A DNA stretch of 64,000 nt from Chrysaora quinquecirrha. Taxonomy: Eukaryota; Cnidaria; Scyphozoa; Semaeostomeae; Pelagiidae. The translations under genes and the position numbers were made by a program. The stretch is from the NCBI GenBank assembly GCA_014526335.1, contig JACTAT010000052.1, positions 4,467,905-4,531,904 of the forward strand. Reading direction: 5' to 3'. Positions within the stretch are counted from its first letter, which is position 1. Each line of letters starts with the position of its first letter. The notes beneath the pieces are model-generated. The model was given only the letters and a program-made list of their open reading frames with translations, was not told the origin of the DNA and searched no databases. This document shows positions 55,034-64,000 of the stretch, piece after piece.

Positions 55034-57856
55034 TTAACGCGTGTTCACCCGCATTAGTCCCTTCTTTTTCTTTTTCTCCCACATCTGCCTAGCTTCCTCT
55101 ATCTGATCTTCTTCAACTTGCATCTCATACATATGTTTATTCAGCAACCACATATTGAACACCAAATTAGCATCTTCTTCAAATTTCACCTTACGATCAT
55201 TATTCCTCCTTTCTTTCTTTTCTTTTAATCTCTGCAAACGTTCTTCATATTTCTTACTAATTTCCCATTCCTCAAAAGTCTTAATCTTTGGATTTTTTAA
55301 CTTTTTCTGATTTGCAATGTCTTTCTCATATTGTATCTGCATTACTTGTGTTGCCTGCCGTACCTTTTCAATCTGAGTCAACTGTTGCTTTGTTTCAACC
55401 CAATTTTCATATGTCATGCCGTTTAACCGTTTCTTACCGTCGTTTCTTATCCCATCTCTGTGGGTATTTTGAAATACCTCTACATCCTGTTTCCTTTTGG
55501 ACTGCACCCACTCTTCATGTGTTATTCCTGAGCTATATGCTCTACTTACAACAGTATGAGTATTTGCTACAGGCAGACTGAGAGACCGTGGCTTGTCTTT
55601 CTGTTTCTTCGTCATCCAACACTCAAAGCTGATTCCATTCCGCGATGCTTTATCGTTATTCCCTCTCCTCCAGACGGCCTAACAGCTGACGCTGACCTTG
55701 CTCTATATCGAGTTTTCTTCAACTGCAGCCATTTTCTAAATGCTTGTTCGTTAACTTCTTTTCGTTTTTCTCTATGGTTTAGAGTTCCTGATGTTTCCTC
55801 GTTCGAATTAACCTTCTTTTCTCGAGACTTTCTCTCCAGCCATTGCTCGAAACTTGCTCTCGCGTCGTCATTTCTTCTGCCTCCAAAACCTACCCCAATC
55901 CTACCATATACACTGTTAATGCTTCCTCTTCCGTTGAGAGATGCCCTCGAAAGTGTCCTGTATTCAAAACTTTGGCTTTCTTTAACTCCAGAAGATTCAC
56001 TATCAGGCACTGACGCTTCATTTTTCCCCGTCCATACTTTGCAGTTTTTCATGTCCCGATTCACCAGATGAATGCGTTTCCACATTGTTACTGTTTGAAG
56101 CGAATTTGCTGGCCTCTTCAGTCGATTGATCACTGTCTTTAACATCTTTTTGCTTCATTTCTGCATCGCTATCGCCTTGGTCTTGTTCATTTTCTGCTAC
56201 AAACTGTCCTAACTTTTTACTTTCCTGGTCTCCTGAAGATTTTGAGTGAGAATGGCTCTTTGAGCGTCGATCAGTCCTGCAAGTAAGAAAAAACTTATAT
56301 AGCAAGACAATGCCTTTCACACCTTCAACTATGTCAAGGAAAAACAAAAAACAGCACCCGTTCCGAGTGGATCCGTTCCCAAAAAGGTCAAGAATAGGCT
56401 TTTCGTTTGCACGGCTACGCATGGGTCCGTTTATTTTTGGGAACAGGGTCGTACCTTTGGCGGTACGCTAGAAGCCTAGAACAGCAGATCCATTTGGATC
56501 CGTTCCCGATTCGTTCCCGTGTAAACGTAATGAAATTGTACCCGGAAGGGACGGATTTTTCGGATCCGTATCTGTTTCTCTCGTGTAAGCGGAGTTTTAC
56601 TTTCGCAGCGGATTCGCAATTATGTGAAGAGGGTGTATGTTCTCCATAGTGACGCGAAATTTCGCTCATCTAAAGCCTGGTTTGCAGTGCGTCGCTGGCT
56701 GTCACTGAATTTCTCTCAGTGTCTCTGCTTCTAAAGTGTTGCCAGTACATTTTACATAACTTGGCGACATTCTGTGAGGTATTGGAAACCAGGCTTGATA
56801 TGCGTGACCAGATTTACCCATTTATTAATTTCCACTCTAGGCGAAGCTAGCAAATCCCAGGACAACAGAAAATCACGTTACAGGATTTCGCGTACGAGCC
56901 CAGACAGTTAGGCCAAGCGTTCTGTGGGTGCCATTATTACACTACTCAATATGCAACCATACCCTTCTTCGTTGTTGTCTTCGTCGCTTATTCCTTGCAA
57001 GTCTATAGAATTTGCCATAGGAATCTGCAATGTACGGTTGAATTTCTGGTTGTTTCTTCTACTGTCTGCCACCGAGCTATCCTTAACGATCTCTTGCTGT
57101 TGCTCTTGTAACGATGGATTCTCCGAGATAACATATCCGTACTTCTGGGCTAAGTACAACATCGTAGCAAACTCGTTCCCTTCCGTTTCGCCTTCCATAG
57201 TCTGTGTTCCTTGTTCTGTCTTCGCCTTTGGTTCCATGTTTTGTCAATGAATCTAACTTTGCTCGTCCTGTCTTCGATATGAGGACGAATCTGGTCGGTT
57301 GTGGTGCTGCGGTAATTAGTGGACTGCTCCACTGGAAGCGCTCCCAGTCTCCAGTCAGTGCGTTTATTGTTGTTTTGAGGCTGACCGGATCGCAAGGACT
57401 GTTGGCTCACATCTGGGAATTCTGAGCTGTCCTGCAGAATATTAAAAATACATTAAATTTACAAATAATTCGTATACACTTGAGTGCCACCCAAAATAAG
57501 GAAACTGAAGGAAAAAAAGGATAATTTACGTTATGTTGGGGGTTCGTTAAACTTAATTTAAAGGATTCGAATTAAGGATTCGTTATTTATGGGGCAGACA
57601 TTTAACTCAATATATAGCTGGGTGAATCAAATTTATACTGGGAGTGGAGTCGACTTAATTGTAAGAAACATTATTGTTTAGAGCGCGAGGTACTTACTGG
57701 GGTTTCGTGGAGAAAGGGAGAAGGATCCAAAAGAGGGCTGAAACTGGGGAAAGGCGAGCATGCGTATAGAAATGATGGAAGCGGTGACCAGAGCGTACCC
57801 ATATTTTTGGGAACGGTGGCAGGCTGAAAATTCTTGTTCGGTTTTGAAGGGGTCAT
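55034..57856 (-). CDS. Coiled-coil protein with repeated F/E-x-x-W-x-x-K modules (CCDC181/MAP9/CCDC34-like)
   Basis: Exons: 57856-57698 (MTPSKPNKNFQPAT start, donor GTAAGT), 57431 to about 56960, and 56276-55034. The protein carries at least six copies of a short module in which Trp precedes Lys: SFEQWLERKSREKK, AFRKWLQLKK, THEEWVQSKRKQ, TYENWVETKQQL, TFEEWEISKKYEE and VFNMWLLNKHMYE. The last continues into a Glu/Lys/Arg coiled coil ending EARQMWEKKKKKG. Such modules occur in cilium- and microtubule-associated coiled-coil proteins such as CCDC181. The N-terminal half is polar and low in complexity. Three frame breaks occur: near 57224 and 55626 one base is missing, near 56030 one base is extra in GGGGAAAAA. 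The donor joining exon 2 to exon 3 does not fit phase cleanly, so that join is uncertain. Identity is not settled. Confidence 0.65.
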
Positions 57857-58318
57857 TTAATAATTTTTGAGATGAGGGAAACGTGGGAGCAACATTTTTT
57901 TCTACCTGTGTCACAATTGCACAAAGAAATTTTTGCATAAGCAGCAGTTGCAGGCTTCACAATCGCTATTTTATAAGTCGTTTGATGTTTATTTTTTCCA
58001 TTACTTAATGCGAGAGGAGAAAAGAGAAGGTTTGTGCCTTAATCTTCTCTACAGTCTAAACGAATTATATACTTCTCCGCACCTCGCACGCGTGATTCCA
58101 GGCGAACGCTGAAATCTGCTACACGCTACAGAGAGTTACAAGTTTAAAAAGCAAGTTGATAAACTTCATAACATGTATAACAAACAAATATGGAAAAGTA
58201 AAATACCTACTTCTCTTTGTTATTAGCGAGTGGTTTAATCTCTGTTGGTGAAGTTGGTAAACTACAGCGTATAGCTCATAACTACCTTCGACGATCTCTG
58301 AACAAAATGTCTCCGTTT
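57857..58318. other. Short space between two minus-strand genes
   Basis: Promoter or 5' region of the coiled-coil gene and 3'UTR of the ANKRD60-like gene are expected here. Nothing specific recognised. Confidence 0.35.
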
Positions 58319-61300
58319 TCAAGTTGACTTCTGAGATGAATTGGCCTGTTTTTCCCTGTCGTAAAATTTCCTGCCTGAAGATGCTTAGAATCTTTTGAGG
58401 GTAGATCGAGGTATTCTATTGTTTATCGCTGCATATTTTAATTTCTTGCTGCTGTGACAATTTCAAAGAATCGATTGAAAATGGCTTTTTCTTATCTAGC
58501 CTCAGAGATATTTTATTCATAATTGCTTGTTTTCATTTTGTTTTCATTTTCCGAATGTCGAACAGATGGGCAAATGCTTTAGTTCAACAATGAGTCGCTC
58601 AAAATCTTGTAATATTTCTTGTGCCTAGATTATTTCTTAGTTTTTGCGGTTTTACTAGCGTATCATGTATTGTTCCCATTCTAGTTTCTAATTGCCTCAT
58701 GCATGACATGCTGGGTTCTTGATTTTACGACTACACGTTTTTTTTATAAGGAACCTTAACTCTGAGTTGAGGCTGGAGTTCCTTAATTTTTCAACAAAAT
58801 GAGGCTGAAGTTCCTTATACTGTTCCTTGTCGTGAGATATGTTTGATTACTAATTTTAACAGCAAATTCATATGGAATCCTTTTTGGAAGAACGATGGGA
58901 AATACATTGTTATTCTGCTATTTTTTGCACAAATCGTCTTGTTCTTGAAAAAAATTATTCTTAGTCTTTCATCTGAGCCTCGGCAGTTCCTTAAAGTTCC
59001 TTAATTTTTGGGGATTTTCAGCCTCGAGTTCCTTATAAAGGTGTTCCTTATATAAAAAAACGTGTAAAAAGAACGAAAATCGAAAACCTTATATTTGCTC
59101 GTTATTTAACGATTTGCTACCTGACAACTTGTTCTGTTACTTAGCAGCAGACATTTCTTTTCTTCTTACCTTGCTGTTTGAGTCAAAAGTTCCTTTCTGT
59201 TTCTGCCAAGAATTGTTATTTTCAAGTAAAGGTAGACGAACGATTTTCCCGCCAACGTTTTCGCCTTGCCTAAACAAAAAAGAAAAAAGTTGTTTGCTTG
59301 TTTAGGCAATCATGATGGCCATGATAAGATGTAAAGTAGACTTATTACCTGAGTCGTAGTTATCGCTATTGAATCGAATGGCTGGACGCTCAAACTACTA
59401 ACTGAAGCGAACAACAGCAACATCAATTCAATTCAATGTGAGCGAAAGTTAGGGACTTGGGACAAGTCTAGATGTAAAGGCTTAGACTTGCTTCCCAAGT
59501 CCCTAACTTTCGCTCACATTGAATTGAATTGATGTTGTTGTTGTTCGCTTCAGTTAGTAGTTTGAGCGTCCAGCAATTCAATTCAATAGCGATAACTACG
59601 ACTCATGTAGTAAGTCTAGTAAAGGCTGTTGGTTGGAAAAATTTTAACTAGAATTGTTTAACGATGTGGCCAAACGCTAAAACATTTTTGCTGCACATGC
59701 AAACTTCAAATATTTGACAAACAATATCTGATCGTTTGGTAAGGGCCTAAGTCTTTTCGTAAACATTGACATTTGGGAAATATCAAAGTCGCATACATGC
59801 TTTTTTTATAAAGAACCTGGCTCAAGGCCTAGTTCTTAAAGTTCCTTATTTTTTGACCTCTTTTGAGACGATTGTAGCTCCAAAAGTTCCTTAATAGTTC
59901 CTTAATTTTAACTGCACATACAGTTTAATGACTACTGTACAGATACATTTGCATGTAAGCAAAGGTCGAAACTACTCAAGGAAACATTTGATACATACGC
60001 AAAGTACAATTTATGTGATTTTCGACTGCAAATGAATGGAACGGGCTTTCTAATTCTTGATTGTTTGCAGTGATAAAAATATTCAACAATGAAAAATTCC
60101 TTAGTGATTTTCTCTTTAGTAGTACAAGTTCTTTCAATTTTCGGGCCTTCTATATGTATGTAGTTTCCTTATAAAGTGGTTCTTTATAAAAAAAGCGTGT
60201 AAGCCAGGCATAAGCCGTGATATGCCTAAATCTTACCTTCCTTTGTTTTCGGACATCGATCTGTCACCATGGTCACCATTCCCCTCTCGATTGCTTTTTC
60301 CTCGTATTTTAGGAGTAATACTCCATCTATACAACCATATTCTTCTCTTACAATGTATATGACCATGTTCTGATGCTATATCCTGTGCAGTTTTTCCATC
60401 GTAATCTTCTATACTTGGATCAATGTAGTTATCTAGTAACACACAGACGCACCCGATTGAGCCTCTTGCAGCAGCAAAATGTAATGCCGATCGTCCATAC
60501 AGTGTTACCTGTGACAAAATACAACAATATCTCTTTCATCACCGTAAAATAAGTTTTCCCCTTTCCCCTAACAAAACACAGGAGCCCGCATTCTTTCTAA
60601 GATCCAGCAAATGATCTGTTTTCCTTGCACCAAATTGCCCCATCTTGAGAATTGGAATGGGTAATGGCGGTAATGCAAAACGGAGCACGTGGAAATGTCA
60701 TTCGTGTAAATGTGTTGTACGTGAAGGTAATTTTGAAGTGATTATTAAACGCCAGTTGCTAGGATCTCAGAAGAAATAAACTTTAGCGCTCAGGTAAACA
60801 TTGAGTGGATCAAAAGGCTTTCGTTCTAAAAACGAGGCTTTTTGGTCCAAAAGGGGTATTTTTTATTGACCTTTGAAAAATGGTAGAAGCCTTGCCCCCT
60901 TCTTATCCTTTAACCCCTTCTTACCCCTTTCTAATTTAGGGCCGAGAGTTCTCATCACTGCTGAAGTGTCTATTGCTTGGCCTAGACTCTAAAGCTTCAT
61001 TAGGTCTAGCTAGCTAAATGATCAAACATTGTTTGTCAAACATTCGAAATTTGCTTGTCAAGTAAAATGTTTGACTGTTTGTCCTGTCAAATCATTGCTT
61101 GTCACACGTCTTTCTTTGATTTTGAACTATTTCACGACATTACGCAGCATATTTTGAACGATGAAAGGCAGAGATTATGTTGCCTTATGTTGCCTTGTCA
61201 AGCAATGTTTGTGACGTGCCCAAACGGACAAACGAACCTCTTGTAAAGCAAGTCTCGAATGTTTGACCAACAATGATTCTTCGTTTCGCCAGAACCTTAG

Positions 61301-62055
61301 GTTATATATCATACATTTACAAGTTACGTGCAAGTTACGTGCCCAAACGATCAAACGCATCTCTTGTAAAGCAAGTCTCGAATGTTTGACCAACAATGTT
61401 TGATCGTTTTGCCAGGGCCTAAGATTGTACATCACTTATATAAAAGTTACGTAGTCAAACGATCAAACGCATTGCTTGTAAAGCAAGTTTTAAATATTTA
61501 ACCTGTGGTTGACTCGCAATGTTTTATCATTTTTCAGGACCTTAGATTTGAATAGGTATGCAAGTCTATACCCACCTGACCAGCAATAAATGCACTCATT
61601 TTTATCAAGTTCACAACAAGATCTAGCATCCCGTTTGCACATGCAACACAAACGGCAACGAATGCTCTCTGAGTGGCAAGTTGATTCCACTTCAATAATC
61701 TTTGCCTTTCATCGTCATTATTCGCTTCAGCCAAATCAATCAACTGCACTCCAATGTTCAAAATCCCTGCAAGATCGTCTCGAAGCACCATTTCTATCAA
61801 ATCTTTAGTTTCTTTCAATTTGAATGCCATCCGCACAACATTCTTGTCTCTCAGTTGCGTTTCGTTTATCCTTGAGTGGTCAGGAAGTAAGGCTCCACCA
61901 AGTAGAAGCTCTTGTTGTTCCACAGGGATCCCTGTTTTCATCTCTGCTATTGATTTCAGATGGATAATTGTTGATTCAGGTTGAATGTTTTGTAAACAAA
62001 GTACTTTTGTTGGTGTGTTTACGAATATTTGATAAGAAGTTTTTGGTTCTTTCAT
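58319..62055 (-). CDS. ANKRD60: Ubiquitin-like plus ankyrin-repeat protein, ANKRD60-like
   Basis: Exons 62055-61576, 60508-60237, 59269-59170 and 58330-58319 join in phase 0, 2 and 0 to give 287 aa with no correction. Residues 1-85 form a ubiquitin-like fold (YQIFVNTPTKVLCL, IHLKSIAEMKTGIP, QQELLLGGALLPD). Residues 130-230 hold ankyrin repeats (TQRAFVAVCVACANGMLDLV, GRSALHFAAARGSIGCVCVL, DYDGKTAQDIASEHGH), then KRRIWLYRW, which closes the repeat as in ANKRD60. The last exon encodes only KST and the stop; it rests on acceptor TTCATCTCAG and is the least certain part. Function of the family is unknown; testis or ciliary roles are sometimes presumed. Introns hold a long hairpin, two family E and several family A elements. 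Confidence 0.8.
58736..59067. mobile_element. MITE family E, copy 1
   Basis: The left end ACGTTTTTTTTATAAGGAAC and right end GTTCCTTATATAAAAAAACG are inverse. The interior has repeated GAGTTCCTTAATTTTT and TGAAGTTCCTTA. It lies in the last intron of the ANKRD60-like gene. Confidence 0.8.
59335..59623. repeat. Near-perfect long inverted repeat (hairpin with arms of about 130 bp)
   Basis: The left arm starts TAGACTTATTACCTGAGTCG and the right arm ends CGACTCATGTAGTAAGTCTA. Arms include CTGGACGCTCAAACTACTAA / TTAGTAGTTTGAGCGTCCAG and GAAAGTTAGGGACTTGGGA / TCCCAAGTCCCTAACTTTC. I see only a handful of mismatches or one-base gaps per arm. The centre (AAGTCTAGATGTAAAGGCTTAGACTT) is itself a small hairpin. 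It lies in the intron between the 60508-60237 and 59269-59170 exons, so it would be transcribed. Confidence 0.92.
59650..59748. mobile_element. MITE family A, copy 8 (short)
   Basis: Left GATGTGGCCAAACGCTAAAA, right TCTGATCGTTTGGTAAGGGCC. Only one end region of the family is well kept. It sits next to the hairpin. Confidence 0.6.
59799..60204. mobile_element. MITE family E, copy 2
   Basis: The left end CATGCTTTTTTTATAAAGAA and right end TTCTTTATAAAAAAAGCGTG are inverse. The interior shares AAGTTCCTTATTTTTTGACC and AAGTTCCTTAATAGTTCC with the copies at 58736 and 46925. Confidence 0.8.
60560..61009. other. Intronic stretch without recognised gene
   Basis: Intron between the two ankyrin-coding exons. 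It has a short SINE-S tail-like string CGCCAGTTGCTAGGATCTCA near 60750 and pyrimidine-rich CCTTTCTTACCCC-type repeats at 60890-60940. Confidence 0.4.
61010..61298. mobile_element. MITE family A, copy 9
   Basis: Left CTAGCTAAATGATCAAACATT, right GATTCTTCGTTTCGCCAGAACC then TTAG. The interior keeps AAATTTGCTTGTCAAG and GTGACGTGCCCAAACGG. Copies 10 and 11 follow within 40 bases. Confidence 0.7.
61335..61422. mobile_element. MITE family A, copy 10 (short)
   Basis: Starts GCCCAAACGATCAAACGCAT and ends TGATCGTTTTGCCAGGGCC. It has lost the middle. Confidence 0.65.
61446..61545. mobile_element. MITE family A, copy 11 (short)
   Basis: Starts GTAGTCAAACGATCAAACGC and ends TTTTATCATTTTTCAGGACC then TTAG. 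Three shortened copies thus lie in tandem beside the first coding exon of the ANKRD60-like gene. Confidence 0.6.
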
Positions 62056-63870
62056 CTTATGGTAATATATCGGTTTCCGATTGGCATTGACTCGTAATTT
62101 ATTAAGTTTTGCTTTGCTCGAAAAAGAGCAGGCTGATTAAATCTCAGAGCAGAGACAATGAGTCTCGAGTTGCACAACACCTAGCTGCCACTCTCTTTAC
62201 CCTGTATGGAAAAATAATAAGTAATAGTGATAAGTACTGAATAAGGATATAGCTTGAAAAGTGCCTCTGAGAGCATTGCAAACTGAAACGCATCTATATT
62301 TCATGGAACATAAATATATTGACTTATGAGCAGCTGATCAACAAGCTGCAATGTTATAAACGTTTTTATTTGATTCATTGCACCTATCCCGTCTTCACAA
62401 GGTACGAAAACGATTAAGGGCCAACTAGAAGGCCAGAGAGAATCAGTGGGCGAGTTTGCAAGAATCAACTAACCTCTCATCACAATCCCCAATCTCTCAT
62501 TACACTCTCTCATTCCGTTACTCCTTGACTTAAAACACTGTCTGTTACTATTAACTTGAACGAGAAGTATAATTTGCGAACCTTCAAGCTTGATTCGACT
62601 CACAGTACAACTCTTGCGCCGCTTTGACTATTTACTTGTTCGGATCATAAGAGTGTACCTATTAATCTCGCCTATAAAAACTCTGGAAAATTGTGTACAT
62701 TGAATACAAGGTCCTACTAGGAGAATGAAGAATCGCCCTAAATTTTCCATTGTTTATTGATGTTACGACTCACGAGTAGTTATATCTCCCCACTTGTAAC
62801 TAAGATGATATCATGAACATTAACTTGGTATATATAGTTTGCTTTCAAAGTTAGCAATAATTTCATTTAAATCTTTACCTACCTTGACGATGAGCATGAA
62901 ATCCCAAAACCAGTCTGTGCTACGATGAAAACAATTTTCACGTTTCCTCGCCAAAATCACCCGTCTGTTTGGTTCAGAATTAAAGACTTTATTTCAGATT
63001 TTGCTTGTGTCTTCTCGTTTTGTTTATCCTTGTCGTTCTTATGCAAAGTGAACACCGACAGGCGAACGCTTAGCAAATATTGTCACAGATTCGTAACGAG
63101 ACAATCCCGTATGCAAACGAAATTAAAGAATGTAAACTTGCCTGGTCTTGTTTTCTTGAAAAGTTATGTTTCCAACATAACATTTACATTTATTCAATAA
63201 TATGTAAGTTTTCTTCTAAGGTCAATTTCGTAGTACGATAGTTGGGAAATGGGAAACATTTTATGACTTTGTAATGTGTTAGATGTCTAAAAACGATACT
63301 TTTATAAGTCCGCTGTTGATTGGTAATTAATTAGAAGTTGTTTTTAATCAAATGCTTCTTTCATAGGCCTATTGATAGGTGTGAACATTATTGCCTTTGT
63401 TTCTGCTATATATACGTAGCTGAGGATATTAAAGAGTGTCTGCAATTACTTCAAAAGCAACTACAGTAGGACCCAGGCCTCCTTATTTGCGCTACACGCA
63501 TTCTTTCTTATAAGGAAGTTCGGCTCGGGGTCAGTACTGAAAATTCCTTAACTGAATGCCAACTCAATATTCCTTAGCAATTCCTTAACGTTTTACTTTG
63601 TGATTCTTGAAACAACCAATGGTCGATTCAAGAAAACTTAGGTCATAAAGGTGTCAGAAGACGAGTAGAAATGAATACTAAAATGCTGGATCGGTTAGTG
63701 GTAGGCCGAGTTAATTCAACTTTACCGTTGCGTTGCGGCATGCATAGCTGTTGTAAAATAGGCGTAAAATATTTAAACGGAAAAGCAGTTTCTTTAATTG
63801 CAGGCGAGTCGCAGAGTGTTGTAAAGTGTAGTGTCCAAAAACGAAAAGAGTTTCATTGTTGTTTCAAAGT
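62056..63870. other. Gene-free right flank
   Basis: The presumed promoter of the ANKRD60-like gene lies in the first few hundred bases. Tracts near 63490-63590 (CTTATAAGGAAGTTCGGC, TTCCTTAGCAATTCCTTAAC) look like a decayed family E end. No exon recognised. Confidence 0.35.
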
Positions 63871-63874
63871 GTCG

Positions 63875-64000
63875 CAAGATGTCTTAACCTGTGTCATCCA
63901 GCATGCTTCCAGGGTGGCTAAATATGCGAGTGACAAGCGAGCAACATGTCTCTCGAGTCAAGGAGACAAGAAATGTTTCTGTTGTCTCTCAGAAACATTT
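63875..64000. mobile_element. MITE family B, copy 6, cut by the window end
   Basis: CAGGGTGGCTAAATATGCGA, GACAAGCGAGCAACATGTCT and TTGTCTCTCAGAAACATTT match the left half and core of family B. It continues past base 64000. Confidence 0.7.

Noticed and set aside
58119..58322. 67-codon minus frame as a coding exon of the ANKRD60-like gene
   Set aside because: Phase from the 59269-59170 exon puts a stop four codons into this region; the frame would need a different join. Kept as 3'UTR in the model.
62925..63200. 91-codon plus-strand frame with a hydrophobic stretch
   Set aside because: No splice, start context, homology or coding bias that I can support.

Overview
This is a eukaryotic, metazoan nuclear window. 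It is AT-rich, its genes are split by GT..AG introns, and it is full of short non-autonomous transposons, SINE-like elements, microsatellites and LINE remnants. The genes are one-to-one matches to animal proteins (ANKRD11/12, CTDP1/FCP1, DHRS1, CCDC103, VPS9D1, an ANKRD60-like protein). The LINE remnants, the dihydroflavonol-reductase-like gene and the beta-trefoil lectin gene would fit an anthozoan cnidarian. That placement is inference; only 'animal' is secure. There are no prokaryotic operons, CRISPR arrays, rRNA or intact tRNA genes.

Layout. 1-2826: two minus-strand LINE fragments, simple repeats and an inverted-repeat element. 2827-15115 (-): ANKRD11/12 homologue, about 2006 aa. 17836-21007 (+): unrecognised helical protein ending in a beta-trefoil lectin-like domain, 344 aa. 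23718-29855 (-): CTDP1/FCP1, 750 aa. 30251-35982 (+): DHRS1, 315 aa, head-to-head with CTDP1. 36439-37782 (-): intronless DFR/CCR-like reductase with a charged tail. 38047-38933: foldback element. 39529-40194 (-): CCDC103, head-to-head with 40418-53461 (+), VPS9D1, about 1171 aa. 55034-57856 (-): W-x-x-K repeat coiled-coil protein whose 3' end is triplicated. 58319-62055 (-): UBL plus ankyrin protein like ANKRD60, with a roughly 290-bp near-perfect hairpin in an intron. 62056-64000: no gene seen.

The genes are housekeeping or ciliary and do not form one pathway. CTDP1 recycles RNA polymerase II by CTD dephosphorylation, ANKRD11/12 is a chromatin co-regulator family, VPS9D1 carries a Rab5-GEF type domain, and CCDC103 is a dynein-arm assembly factor. 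ANKRD11 and VPS9D1 are also close neighbours in human (16q24.3), which suggests old microsynteny.

Exon models were built by hand from splice sites and phase. The CTDP1, DHRS1, lectin, CCDC103 and ANKRD60-like models close in frame with no correction. In four other genes, eleven single-base frame breaks are needed, and ten of them have the same polarity (one base missing). This is probably a consensus error in the assembly, but it is reported as a finding. No search or alignment was run; homology statements come from recognising conserved motifs.
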